Shown: one piece after another, positions 26,183 to 34,452 of the stretch
Numbering within the stretch: position 1 is the stretch's first letter
How the letters are laid out: each line of letters begins with the position of its first letter
Assembly (NCBI RefSeq): GCF_016805305.1
Contig: NZ_JAERQN010000005.1
Coordinates: 310,001-374,000, forward strand
Source: Falsiroseomonas ponticola
GTDB lineage: Bacteria > Pseudomonadota > Alphaproteobacteria > Acetobacterales > Acetobacteraceae
DNA length: 64,000 nt
Direction: 5' to 3'
The notes under the pieces: model-generated
What the model saw: the letters and a program-made list of their open reading frames with translations, nothing else
Told to the model about the DNA's origin: nothing
The model's database searches: none
Translations under genes and position numbers: made by a program

Positions 26183-27322
26183 ATGGACTGGACGATCGCG
26201 GCGGGGACGGTCCTCAGGGATGGCGCGCTGGCGCCCGGCGAGGTGGCGCTGGCCGGCGGCGTCATCGCCGCCGCGCCGCGGGCGGGGGCGCGGCGCTTCG
26301 ATGCCGGGGGCCTGCTGGTCATGCCGGGGCTGGTCGATCTCCATGGCGATGCGCATGAACGCCAGGCGCAGCCGCGCCCGGGCATCGGCTTCCCCGCCGC
26401 GCTCGGCATGCGCGACAGCGCGGCGCAGATGCTGGCCGCCGGCATCACCACCGCCTGCCTCGGCGTGACCCTGTCCTGGGAGCCGGGGCTCAGGGGGATC
26501 GAGGCCTGGCGCGCCACGCTGGCGGCGGTGGAGGCGGCGCGGCCGCGGGCGGGCTGCGACCTGCGCATCCATTGCCGGTTCGAGGCCGACAACCTGGATG
26601 CGCTGGAGGAGCTGCTGGCCGACATGGCGGCGGGGCGCGTGCAGTTGCTGGCCTTCAACGACCACACGCCCGGGATCGTCCGGCGGATCGCGGACCCCGC
26701 CAAGGCCGCCGCCTATGCCGCCCGCGCCGGGGTGCCGGCCGCCGAATTCATCGCCCTGGCGCAGCGCGCCGCCGCCATGCGCCCCGACGTGCCGGCGGCC
26801 CGCGCGCGGCTGGCGGCGGCGGCGCGGTCGCTTTCCATCCCCATGCTGAGCCATGACGACGCGACCCCCGCGATGCGCGCCGAATTCCGCGCGCTGGGCG
26901 CCGCCGTCTGCGAATTCCCGATGAGCGAGGCGGTGGCCGAGGCCGCGCGCGCGGAAGGGGAGGCGGTGGTGATGGGCGCGCCGAACGTGGTGCGCGGCGG
27001 CAGCCACATGGGCTGGGCATCGGCCGCGCCGCTGGCGGAACGGGGCCTCGTGACCGTGCTGGCCAGCGACTACTACTGGCCGGCCATGCTGGAAGCCGCC
27101 TTCGTGTTGGCATCCCGCGGCGTGCTGGACCTGGCGGCGGCCTGGGCACTGGTTTCCGCCAACCCCGCGGCGGCGGCGGGCCTGGCGGACCGGGGGCGCA
27201 TCGCGCCGGGGCTGCGCGGGGACGTGGTGGTGGTGGATGCGGAGCGCCGGGCGCCCGTCGCGGCCTTCGCCGCGGGGGATCTGGCCTGGCTGGCGCCCGG
27301 GGCGGCGGCGCGGATCGGCTGA
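26183..27322 (+). CDS. Second PhnM-like amidohydrolase
   Basis: A 379-residue paralogue of PhnM. The overall plan is conserved: GLVDLHGDAHERQAQPRPG, FNDHTPGIVRR, MLSHDDATPAMRAE, GAPNVVRGGSHMGWASAA, and LASDYYWPAMLEA. The first metal motif reads DLHGDAHE, where canonical PhnM, and the copy at 19.8 kb, reads DVHTDNLE. The ATG follows the phnF stop with no gap, so it is translated with the regulator. It may act on a different ribose-phosphonate triphosphate or be a regulated isozyme; this is inference. Confidence 0.85.
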   Translation: MDWTIAAGTVLRDGALAPGEVALAGGVIAAAPRAGARRFDAGGLLVMPGLVDLHGDAHERQAQPRPGIGFPAALGMRDSAAQMLAAGITTACLGVTLSWEPGLRGIEAWRATLAAVEAARPRAGCDLRIHCRFEADNLDALEELLADMAAGRVQLLAFNDHTPGIVRRIADPAKAAAYAARAGVPAAEFIALAQRAAAMRPDVPAARARLAAAARSLSIPMLSHDDATPAMRAEFRALGAAVCEFPMSEAVAEAARAEGEAVVMGAPNVVRGGSHMGWASAAPLAERGLVTVLASDYYWPAMLEAAFVLASRGVLDLAAAWALVSANPAAAAGLADRGRIAPGLRGDVVVVDAERRAPVAAFAAGDLAWLAPGAAARIG

Positions 27323-27338
27323 CCCGCGCCGCGCCGCG

Positions 27339-30002
27339 TCAGCCGAACAGGTCGATATCCGCCGCCGAGAGGTTGGGCCGGTTGGCGAGCAGCAGCAGCT
27401 CCATCCCACCCCCCGCCGCGCCATCCGCCCACCAGGACAGCAGGCCGGTCGCGCGGTCATAGACCAGCTGGGCGGCATCCCCCTGCGCCACGGCGCCGCG
27501 CGTCAGCGTCACGGCCGTCATGCCGGGCAGCTCCTCCGCGAAGCGCAGCCGGTCCTGCCCGATCCGCATGTCGAGCAGGACGTCGAGCCCGCCGGCGAGG
27601 TCCAGCAGCAGCGTATCGGCGCCGCTGCCGCCCTCGATCAGGTCGCGGCCGGGGCCACCCTGCAGCAGGTCGTTCCCCCTGCCGCCGCTGAGCGAATCAT
27701 CGCCGCTGCCGCCCTGCAGCGTATCGCCCCCGTCTCCCCCCGCCAGCGTGTCCTGGCCGCCCATGCCGCGCAGCCAGTCCTGCCCGCTGCCGCCATCCAG
27801 GCTGTCATGCGGCGCGGCGCCGGCCAGCAGGCCATCGGTGGAGAGGGTGTCGAAGTCATCGCCCTGCAGCACATCGTCCTGGTGGCCGCCGCGCAGCGTA
27901 TCGGCGCCCCAGCTGCCCCGCAGCGTATCCGCCCCGGCGCCGCCATCCAGCAGGTTGCCGTCATCGCCGATCGCCATCGCGACCAGGTCCCCGCCCCAGA
28001 GGAAATCGCTGCCCGCGCCGCCGAGCAGCGTATCGGCGCCGAGGCCCGCGCTGATCGTGTCGTTGCCCGAATCGCCGGACAGGCTGTCCGCCCCGCCCGA
28101 TTCGACGATGCGATCATGCCCCCGGCCCCCGGCGATGGTGTCGTCCCCGGCTTCCGGCGCGAGGATGCCGAGATCGACGGCGACCAGCTCCGCGGTCAGG
28201 ATCACGTCGTCGCCGTCGCCGCCCATGACGCTGCCGGCGCCCTCGCCGGGCCGGATCGTATCCGCGCCTCGGCCGCCATCGATGGTATCGGCGTCGGCGC
28301 CGATGAGGGAATCATCGCCGTCGCCGCCATCCAGCCGGTCATCGCCCCCGGCGCCCAGCAGGGTGTCGGCGCCGCCGCCGCCGGCCAGCGTATCGGCGGC
28401 GCCGCCGCCGCTTGCCCGGTCGTCGCCTTCGCCGAGTTCCGCCCGGGCGGCCTCCTCGCCGGCCTCGAACACATCCTGGCCGGCGCCGAAGCGGAAGGCC
28501 TCGATCGAGACGAAGCGGCTGGAGCCGCCGTCCCAGGTGGCGCCGCCCGCGGTGGCGTGGGTCGCGGCGTCGGAGAACACCGCCCAGTCCAGGCCGAGGC
28601 CGCCGTCCAGCGTATTGGCGCCCGCGCCGCCCAGCAGCGTGTCGTCGCCCATGTAGCCCTGGAGCCAGTCATTGCCCGCGCCGCCCACCAGGCTGTCCTG
28701 CTGCGTCGCGCCGGCCGGGATCTGGCCGGGCAGCAGGAACTCCACCGCATCGCCGACCAGGTGGTCATCGCCATCGCCGCCCAGCAGCGTGTCCGCCGCC
28801 CAGTCGCCGCGCAGCGTATCGTCGCCGGCGCCGCCATCCAGCCGGTTGGCCGTGAAGCCGCCCGGCGGGGGCTGCAGGCTGCCGCCGGACAGCGTATCCG
28901 CCGGATCGCCGAGGATGATGGTGACGGCATAGGGGCCGCCGCCCCAGAGCGAATCCGCCCCTTCGCCGCCGGTCAGCGTATCCGCGCCGGAATCGCCGAC
29001 CAGCGTATCGTCGCCCGTGCCGCCATCGATGCTGTCGTCGCCATCGCCCTCGATGACCAGGTCATTCCCGCCGCCGCCCAGGACCCTGTCCCGGCCGGTG
29101 CCGAGCCCGTTGGCGCCGGTGCCGAGGATGGTGTCGGCGCCGTCGCCCGCATCGATCCGGTCGTCGCCGCCGCCGGCCAGGACCATGTCGTCGCCATCCC
29201 CGCCCAGGATGGTGTCGTCGCCGCCGGGGGCCGCGGGGTCGATGACCTGGCCATCCGCATCGATGACGTCGTGGCCCGACCCGCCCTCCAGCCGGTCGGC
29301 GGCGCCGAGGCCGATCAGCGTGTCGTCGCCCGCATCGCCCTTGGCGAAGACGCCGAGCGTGCTGGCGCTGATGAGGTCGTCCCCATCGCCCCCGCGCATG
29401 ACATCGCGGCCGCGCCGTTCGCCGATGCCGAGTTCCGGCATCTCCAGCAGGAAGCCGGTCAGCGTATCGTCGCCGCTGCCGCCCAGCAGCGTGTCGCCGC
29501 CATTCAGCGCGATCAGCGAATCGTCGCCGCTGCCGCCTTCCGCCCGCGCGCTGCCGCCGCTGGCGAAGACGGTGTCGTTGCCCGCGCCGCCCAGCAGCAG
29601 GTCGTCGCCGGCGATGCCGTGCAGGCTGTCATTCCCGCCATCGCCCAGGATCAGGTCGCCGCCCAGGCCGCCCAGGGCGGTATCGTCGCCCGCGCCGAGG
29701 CGGAGGAAGACGCCGTCCAGCGCGTCGGCCAGGACCACGCGGTCATTCGCCGAGCCGAAGCGGAAGGCCTCGATGTCGATCAGCAGGTCGCCCTCTGCCT
29801 CCCCGCCCAGGATCCCGCCGGGGATGTCGATGACGGTCGGCGTATTGCCGTAGAGCACGAGGTCGAGGCCCGGGCCGCCATCCAGCGTATCGGCGCCCAG
29901 CCCGCCGAACAGCGTATCGGCGCCTTCCAGGCCGAGAAGGCTGTCCGCCCCCGTGCTGCCATTGATCCGGTCATCAGCCTGCGAGCCGGCCCTGCGCACC
30001 AT
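27339..30002 (-). CDS. RTX (hemolysin-type calcium-binding) repeat protein
   Basis: A protein of about 887 residues made almost entirely of Gly/Asp-rich nonapeptide repeats (GGxGxDxLx, for example GGAGNDTVFASGG and LEGGSGADTLL), forming calcium-bound beta-rolls. Two spacer segments share IEAFRFG, at about residues 75 and 500, suggesting an internal duplication. The C-terminal 100 residues (DVLLDMRIGQDRLRFAEELP to DIDLFG) resemble type I secretion tails. No catalytic domain, adjacent ABC exporter or adaptor is seen. The start is uncertain; a TTG at 30011 has a closer ribosome site (AAAGG). It may be an S-layer or adhesin-like surface protein. Confidence 0.85.
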   Translation of the reverse strand: MVRRAGSQADDRINGSTGADSLLGLEGADTLFGGLGADTLDGGPGLDLVLYGNTPTVIDIPGGILGGEAEGDLLIDIEAFRFGSANDRVVLADALDGVFLRLGAGDDTALGGLGGDLILGDGGNDSLHGIAGDDLLLGGAGNDTVFASGGSARAEGGSGDDSLIALNGGDTLLGGSGDDTLTGFLLEMPELGIGERRGRDVMRGGDGDDLISASTLGVFAKGDAGDDTLIGLGAADRLEGGSGHDVIDADGQVIDPAAPGGDDTILGGDGDDMVLAGGGDDRIDAGDGADTILGTGANGLGTGRDRVLGGGGNDLVIEGDGDDSIDGGTGDDTLVGDSGADTLTGGEGADSLWGGGPYAVTIILGDPADTLSGGSLQPPPGGFTANRLDGGAGDDTLRGDWAADTLLGGDGDDHLVGDAVEFLLPGQIPAGATQQDSLVGGAGNDWLQGYMGDDTLLGGAGANTLDGGLGLDWAVFSDAATHATAGGATWDGGSSRFVSIEAFRFGAGQDVFEAGEEAARAELGEGDDRASGGGAADTLAGGGGADTLLGAGGDDRLDGGDGDDSLIGADADTIDGGRGADTIRPGEGAGSVMGGDGDDVILTAELVAVDLGILAPEAGDDTIAGGRGHDRIVESGGADSLSGDSGNDTISAGLGADTLLGGAGSDFLWGGDLVAMAIGDDGNLLDGGAGADTLRGSWGADTLRGGHQDDVLQGDDFDTLSTDGLLAGAAPHDSLDGGSGQDWLRGMGGQDTLAGGDGGDTLQGGSGDDSLSGGRGNDLLQGGPGRDLIEGGSGADTLLLDLAGGLDVLLDMRIGQDRLRFAEELPGMTAVTLTRGAVAQGDAAQLVYDRATGLLSWWADGAAGGGMELLLLANRPNLSAADIDLFG

Positions 30003-30060
30003 GTCGGACAACCATGCCTTTCCGTGACGGCGCGAAGACAAGTAAGTATAGCGCGGCAGG

Positions 30061-30750
30061 TCAACCCCGGGTTGGTGCGGCGGGGTCCAGCCCCAGCCAG
30101 GTGGCGAGGTCCGCCACGCTGTCGATCAGCGCATCCGGCCGCGCCGCGGCAAGGGCGGGCCGCGTCGCATAGCCCCAGGTCACGGCGGCGATGCGGATGC
30201 CCGCGCGGCGCGCGGCCTCGATATCGCGGATCTCGTCACCGATGGCGGCGGCCTCGCGCGGCGGGATGCCGGCGCGCGCCAGCACGCCGCGCATGCGCGC
30301 CGGCTTGCCGAACAGGGAGGCGTCGCAGGACCAGTGCACGATGGCGCCGGCGGCCGGGCCGAGGGCGAGCCTGGCATTCGCCTCGGCGTTCGAGGTGACG
30401 AGCGCCAGCGCCGTGCCCGCCGCCTGCAGCCGCGCCAGCAGGGCAGGGATGCCGGGGAAGAGCGGCGGCGGCGGCGCCTGCGCGGCCAGGCGGCGCAGAT
30501 GCAGCGCGATCATCGGCACCTGCCAGGGCCGCACGCGCAGCGACCGCAGGATGGCCGCGGTCGGCAGGCCGCGCAGCGCCTCCGCCTCCTCCGCCGTGAT
30601 GCGGCGGAAGCCGAAGCGGCGCGCGGCATCGTCCAGCGCGCCCAGGAACCAGGGGCGGCTGTCGGCCAGCGTGCCGTCGAAATCGAGGAGCAGGAGGCGG
30701 GCGCGGCCGCCCTCGGCCCGGTCCTGTGCGTTGCGTGTCATTTCCGTCAT
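30061..30750 (-). CDS. HAD-superfamily hydrolase (phosphoglycolate phosphatase-like)
   Basis: A 229-residue haloacid-dehalogenase family phosphatase. Motif I is LLLDFDGTLADS (about 20-31), motif II is ALVTSNAEAN, the motif III lysine is in FGKPARM, and motif IV is IGDEIRDIEAARRAGI. The cap domain is helical, as in Gph-like phosphatases. Substrate unknown. It lies 58 bp upstream of the RTX gene on the same strand but with no sign of shared function. Confidence 0.86.
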   Translation of the reverse strand: MTEMTRNAQDRAEGGRARLLLLDFDGTLADSRPWFLGALDDAARRFGFRRITAEEAEALRGLPTAAILRSLRVRPWQVPMIALHLRRLAAQAPPPPLFPGIPALLARLQAAGTALALVTSNAEANARLALGPAAGAIVHWSCDASLFGKPARMRGVLARAGIPPREAAAIGDEIRDIEAARRAGIRIAAVTWGYATRPALAAARPDALIDSVADLATWLGLDPAAPTRG

Positions 30751-30832
30751 GTGCCGGCGGGTTGGTTATTCGCTCACGAAATCGCGCCTAGCGTTCGCGC
30801 GCGGCGCAATCCCGCGCCTCCAGGAACGTCCC

Positions 30833-31174
30833 ATGCTCCGCCGTGCCCTTTTCGCCCTGCCCCTGCTCGCCATCACGGCCGTTGCCCCGGCGCAGGCGCA
30901 AAGCTGCGATACGCGCTTCAACTTCCACAACCGGTCCAGCCGGACGGTGACGGAAATCTACTTCGACCGCTCCAGCAACCCGAACTGGACGCGGGACGAA
31001 CTCGGCGCCGATGTGCTGCCCGCCGGCCGCAGCCGCGCCTTCCGCGCCGCCTATAGCGGCCTCTACGACTTCAAGGCGGTGCTGGACACCGGGCAGAGCG
31101 TGGAGCTGCGCCAGGTGGATATCTGCCGCATCACCGACGTGACGGTGACCGACCGCGGGATGAGCGCGCAATAG
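30833..31174 (+). CDS. Secreted small protein of unknown function
   Basis: A 113-residue protein with a clear signal peptide, MLRRALFALPLLAITAVAPA, cleaved near AQA-QS. The mature part starts SCDTRFNFHNRSSRTVTEIY and contains two cysteines (in QSCD and DICR) that could form a disulfide. It looks like a small periplasmic beta protein. A GC hairpin (31183-31205) follows. No family is assigned. Confidence 0.7.
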   Translation: MLRRALFALPLLAITAVAPAQAQSCDTRFNFHNRSSRTVTEIYFDRSSNPNWTRDELGADVLPAGRSRAFRAAYSGLYDFKAVLDTGQSVELRQVDICRITDVTVTDRGMSAQ

Positions 31175-31182
31175 CGCGCGCC

Positions 31183-31205
31183 GGCGCGGCAGGACCTGCC
31201 GCGCC
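31183..31205 (+). terminator. GC-rich hairpin after the secreted-protein gene
   Basis: GGCGCGGCAGG (31183-31193) pairs with CCTGCCGCGCC (31195-31205); with a realistic loop of five bases about nine pairs remain. No T tract follows, so termination is only plausible. Confidence 0.4.
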
Positions 31206-31255
31206 ATTCGCGGCGCGATGAGTTTCGTGGGGGGAGTTTCGCGGGGGGGGGAAGA

Positions 31256-31330
31256 TGGCTCCGGCGGTTGGATTCGAACCAACGACCAACGGATTAACAG
31301 TCCGCTGCGCTACCGCTGCGCCACGCCGGA
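31256..31330 (-). tRNA. tRNA-Asn (anticodon GTT)
   Basis: The minus strand folds as a tRNA. The acceptor TCCGGCG pairs with CGCCGGA, the D-arm contains GCGCAGCGGTAGCGC, the anticodon loop CTGTTAA has GTT, and the T-arm is GGTTCGAATCC. The 3' CCA is encoded (31256-31258). Confidence 0.95.
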
Positions 31331-31446
31331 TCAGCCAAGGCGGCGGGCTATAGCGAGCGCCCGACGCCGGGTAAAGACCCTCCGGACCAGAAAGCGAAAC
31401 CGACCCCGGTCGGCGCGCCCCCGCCCCGGAAGGCAGGAAAAAATCA

Positions 31447-31517
31447 AGGCCGCGGCCGGAATCGAACCGGCATATACGGATTTGCAGTCCGCTGCATCAC
31501 CACTCTGCCACGCGGCC
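31447..31517 (-). tRNA. tRNA-Cys (anticodon GCA)
   Basis: The acceptor stem is GGCCGCG with CGCGGCC, the discriminator is U as expected for Cys, the anticodon loop CTGCAAA has GCA, and the T-arm is GGTTCGATTCC. CCA is not encoded. It lies 116 bp upstream of tRNA-Asn on the same strand, possibly in one transcript. Confidence 0.95.
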
Positions 31518-31606
31518 CCAGGTGGTGCGCCCCCATATCCGGCAGGCAGCGCCGATGGTCAAGCGCGCCGGCGATGTGACGGCGTGTTGCGCCGCAGCGG
31601 CGCCGC

Positions 31607-31635
31607 TTGGCCGCCGCGGCGGCGGCCCGTATAAC
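31607..31635 (+). promoter_or_regulatory. Candidate promoter of the pcm-like gene
   Basis: TTGGCC (31607-31612) and TATAAC (31630-31635) are spaced by 17 bases. Transcription would start near 31642, leaving a short leader with GAGG before the ATG at 31660. Confidence 0.6.
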
Positions 31636-31659
31636 CGCGTGATGCATGAGGCTGCGACG

Positions 31660-32340
31660 ATGGAATTGTTAACCGCGCTCGACACCACGGAAGCAAGGCG
31701 CCGGATGGTCGATGGGCAGCTTCGCCCGAACAAGGTGACGGACCCCCGCGTCATCGCCGCCATGCTGGACCTGCCGCGCGAACGCTTCCTGCCCCCCGCC
31801 CTGGCCGCCCGGGCCTATGGCGACGGGATCATCGCGCTGCCCGGCGGCCGCGCCATGCTGACGCCGATGGTGACGGCGCGGCTCATCCAGCTGCTCGGCC
31901 TGCGGGACGGGGACCGGATGCTCGTGGTCGGCGCCGGCACCGGCTACCTCTCCGCCGTCGCGGCCCATTGCGGCGCCCGCGTGACGGCGCTGGAGGAGGA
32001 TGCGGCGCTCCGCGCCATCGCGGCGCCGGCGCTGGGCGGGCTGTTCCCCGCCGGGGCGGTGACGCTGGTGGCGGGCAGCCTGCCGGAGGGGCATGAAGCC
32101 GCCGCCCCCTATGACGCCGTGCTGATCGAGGGCGAGGTCCCCGCCATTCCCGCCGCGCTCAGCGCCCAGCTGGCGGAAGGCGGGCGCCTGGCCGCGATCC
32201 TGGCCGCCCGCGGGCCGGCCGCCGGGCCCCGGGCCGTGATCGGCCGCAAGGCCGGCGGCAGCTTCGGCGTGACCGATGCCTTCGACTGCGCCACCGTGCC
32301 GCTGCCGGCTTTCCAGCCGGCTCCTGGTTTCGTGTTCTGA
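31660..32340 (+). CDS. pcm: Protein-L-isoaspartate O-methyltransferase family protein
   Basis: A 226-residue SAM-dependent methyltransferase. ARRRMVDGQLRPNKVTDPRV at the N-terminus is typical of the alphaproteobacterial PIMT-like proteins encoded next to tolC. The SAM motif is RMLVVGAGTGYLSAVAA. The usual repair function is methylation of isoaspartyl residues, but members in this tolC-linked group are shorter of key active-site similarity and may have another role. The ATG at 31660 is chosen from the promoter and the GAGG ribosome site. Confidence 0.82.
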   Translation: MELLTALDTTEARRRMVDGQLRPNKVTDPRVIAAMLDLPRERFLPPALAARAYGDGIIALPGGRAMLTPMVTARLIQLLGLRDGDRMLVVGAGTGYLSAVAAHCGARVTALEEDAALRAIAAPALGGLFPAGAVTLVAGSLPEGHEAAAPYDAVLIEGEVPAIPAALSAQLAEGGRLAAILAARGPAAGPRAVIGRKAGGSFGVTDAFDCATVPLPAFQPAPGFVF

Positions 32341-32448
32341 CGTAACGATATACGGCGTGCGGCCCCGGCACCCCCGGGCGCGCGCCGCTTTGTCTTTGAT
32401 CCCCGGACGGACCCGCTATGCTCGGCGGGCCGCAGGAGCCGCCAGACC

Positions 32449-33864
32449 ATGACGCTGTCCCGCCACGCGCTTGCCCTGACCGCCCTGATGCTGTCGCCGC
32501 CCGCGCTGTACGCCACCGCACGCCCGGCCGAGGCGCAGACGCTGCAGGAAGCGCTGGCGATGGCCTATGCCAACAACCCGACGCTGCAGGCCGCCCGCGC
32601 CCAGCTTCGCGCGGTGGATGAGAACGTGCCCCAGGCGCTGGCGGGCTGGCGGCCGACGGTGCAGATCACCAGCAGCGTGGGCCAGGCCACCAGCTCCATC
32701 GTCGGCTCCAACGAGCCCACCAACACCTCCCGCACCGTCAGCCCCTGGCGGTCGCGCGACGTGGTGAGCAACCAGGCCTCCGTCACCCAGCCGATCTATC
32801 GCGGCGGCCGCACCACCGCCTCCACCCGCCGGGCGGAGAACCAGGTGCTGGCGCAGCGCGCCCGCCTGATCGCGACCGAGCAGCAGGTGATGCAGGACAC
32901 GGTCAACGCCTATGTCGCCGTGATCCGGGACCAGGAGGAGGTCCGCCTCAACATCAACAACGAGCAGGTGCTGACCCGCCAGCTCCAGGCCACCAACGAA
33001 CGCTTCCGGGTCGGCGAGATCACGCGCACGGACGTGGCGCAGGCGGAAAGCCGGCTCGCGGGGTCCCGCGCCTCCCGCGCCGATTCGGAAGGGCGCCTCC
33101 AGCAGTCCCGCGCCACCTTCGCCCGCCTGGTCGGCCAGCCGCCGCAGCGCCTGGTGGCGCCTCAGCCGCTGCGCGTGCCGGTGGCCGATGCGCGGGAAGC
33201 CGGCGCCATCGCCAGCCAGAACAACCCGAACGTCGTCGCCGCGCTGTTCGACGAAGCGGCGGCGCGGGACCTGGTGGATGTGAACTTCGCCTCCCTGCTG
33301 CCGCAGGTCAGCGTCACCGGCACCACCTTCCGCAACGACAACTCCACCACCGATGGCCTGCGCCAGAACGGCACGCAGGTCACGGCCAACCTGACCGTGC
33401 CGCTCTACCAGGGCGGCGCGGAGCATGCCGCCGTCCGCCAGGCGCGGCAGAGCGCGCAGCAGGCCCGCCAGGTGGTGGAGGACCAGCGCCGCGCCGCCAC
33501 CCAGCAGGCGACCCAGGCGTGGGAGACGCTGACCGCCGCCCGCGCCCAGGTGGAGAGCGTGCGCGCCCAGATCCGCGCGGCCGAGATCGCCCTCGATGGC
33601 GTGCAGCGGGAGGCCGTGGTCGGCAGCCGCACGACGCTCGACGTGCTGAACGCCGAGCAGGAACTGCTGAACGCCCGCGTCAGCCTGGTGCGGGCGCTGG
33701 CCAACGTCATCACCGCCTCCCACAGCCTGGCGTCCTCGCTGGGCCGCCTGACGGCGCGGGACCTGAACCTGCCCGTGCAGCTCTACGACATGGAAGGCTA
33801 CTACCGCGAGGTCCGGAACCGCTGGGCCGGCTGGGGCGACTACAACCCGGCCACGGGGCGCTGA
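32449..33864 (+). CDS. tolC: TolC-family outer membrane efflux/secretion channel
   Basis: A 471-residue outer-membrane factor. It has a signal peptide (cleavage near ARPAEA-QT), then LQEALAMAYANNPTLQAARA. Two structural repeats follow, with long helices such as NERFRVGEITRTDVAQAESR and QREAVVGSRTTLDVLNAEQE, the classic pair of repeated motifs. It forms the trimeric exit duct for type I secretion and RND pumps. A weak promoter, TTGATC with TATGCT and a 15-base spacer, precedes it (32396-32422). It could serve the RND pump and RTX export in this window. Confidence 0.94.
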   Translation: MTLSRHALALTALMLSPPALYATARPAEAQTLQEALAMAYANNPTLQAARAQLRAVDENVPQALAGWRPTVQITSSVGQATSSIVGSNEPTNTSRTVSPWRSRDVVSNQASVTQPIYRGGRTTASTRRAENQVLAQRARLIATEQQVMQDTVNAYVAVIRDQEEVRLNINNEQVLTRQLQATNERFRVGEITRTDVAQAESRLAGSRASRADSEGRLQQSRATFARLVGQPPQRLVAPQPLRVPVADAREAGAIASQNNPNVVAALFDEAAARDLVDVNFASLLPQVSVTGTTFRNDNSTTDGLRQNGTQVTANLTVPLYQGGAEHAAVRQARQSAQQARQVVEDQRRAATQQATQAWETLTAARAQVESVRAQIRAAEIALDGVQREAVVGSRTTLDVLNAEQELLNARVSLVRALANVITASHSLASSLGRLTARDLNLPVQLYDMEGYYREVRNRWAGWGDYNPATGR

Positions 33865-33868
33865 GCGC

Positions 33869-34420
33869 ATGAGCGGCGCGGGCGGCAAGCCGGGCGGGGC
33901 ACCGGGCGCCGGGCAGGGCGCGGATCCGGCGATGGACGACATCCTCGCCTCCATCCGCCGCATCCTGAACGAGGACGAGACGCCGGCCACCCCGAGCCCC
34001 GCCGGCCCGCCGGCGGCGGAGCCGCTGGAACTGACCGAGGCGATGCTGGTGGCGAGCCCGCCGCCGCCGGAGCCCGAGGCCGCGCCCACCCATGTCGCCC
34101 TGCCGGCCGATCCGGAGCCGGAGGGCCCGCCGCAGCCCCTGCCGGTGGCCGCCGCGCCGGTGCCGGCCGCGCCTTCCATGGAAGGGCTGGTCGCCCCGGC
34201 CGTCGCGGCCGCCACCACGGCGGCGCTCGGCCAGCTGCTGCGCAGCGTGGCGGCGGAACGCCAGGCGCCGGTCTATCGAAGCGGCCCGACCATCGAGGAT
34301 GTGGTGCGGGAGGAACTCCGCCCGCTGCTGAAGGAGTGGCTCGACCAGCACCTGCCGCCGCTGGTGGAGCGGCTGGTGCGCGCCGAGATCGAGCGCGTGG
34401 TGGGCCGGGCGCTGCCCTGA
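33869..34420 (+). CDS. popZ: PopZ-like polar organizing protein (DUF2497)
   Basis: A 183-residue acidic protein. The conserved N-terminal helix is AMDDILASIRRILNEDE (about 21-37), a Pro/Glu-rich disordered region spans about 38-105, and the C-terminal oligomerisation helices are VREELRPLLKEWLDQHLPPL and VERLVRAEIERVVGRALP. This three-part plan is that of PopZ, the polar matrix protein that tethers ParB-parS and signalling proteins in Caulobacter. It starts 4 bp after the tolC stop, as in other alphaproteobacteria where it precedes valS. Confidence 0.88.
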   Translation: MSGAGGKPGGAPGAGQGADPAMDDILASIRRILNEDETPATPSPAGPPAAEPLELTEAMLVASPPPPEPEAAPTHVALPADPEPEGPPQPLPVAAAPVPAAPSMEGLVAPAVAAATTAALGQLLRSVAAERQAPVYRSGPTIEDVVREELRPLLKEWLDQHLPPLVERLVRAEIERVVGRALP

Positions 34421-34428
34421 GGCGCCCG

Positions 34429-34452
34429 CCGGCCGGGGGTCACTCCGGCCGG
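34429..34452. terminator. Hairpin between convergent popZ and TctC-type gene
   Basis: CCGGCCGG (34429-34436) and CCGGCCGG (34445-34452) can pair around an 8-base loop. No T tract; it overlaps the stop codon region of the TctC-type gene. Confidence 0.4.

Noticed and set aside
24293..27478. Long minus-strand frame covering phnH, phnF and the second phnM
   Set aside because: Only its last 190 residues (phnH) have family motifs; the rest is antisense shadow.
27237..30398. Long plus-strand open frame opposite the RTX gene
   Set aside because: Its translation is a low-complexity mirror of the repeat gene (Ala/Val/Gln-rich), with no domain; the minus-strand reading has clear RTX repeats.
31256..31517. 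tRNA genes as an integration site for a genomic island
   Set aside because: No integrase, direct repeat of a tRNA end or compositional change is visible around them.
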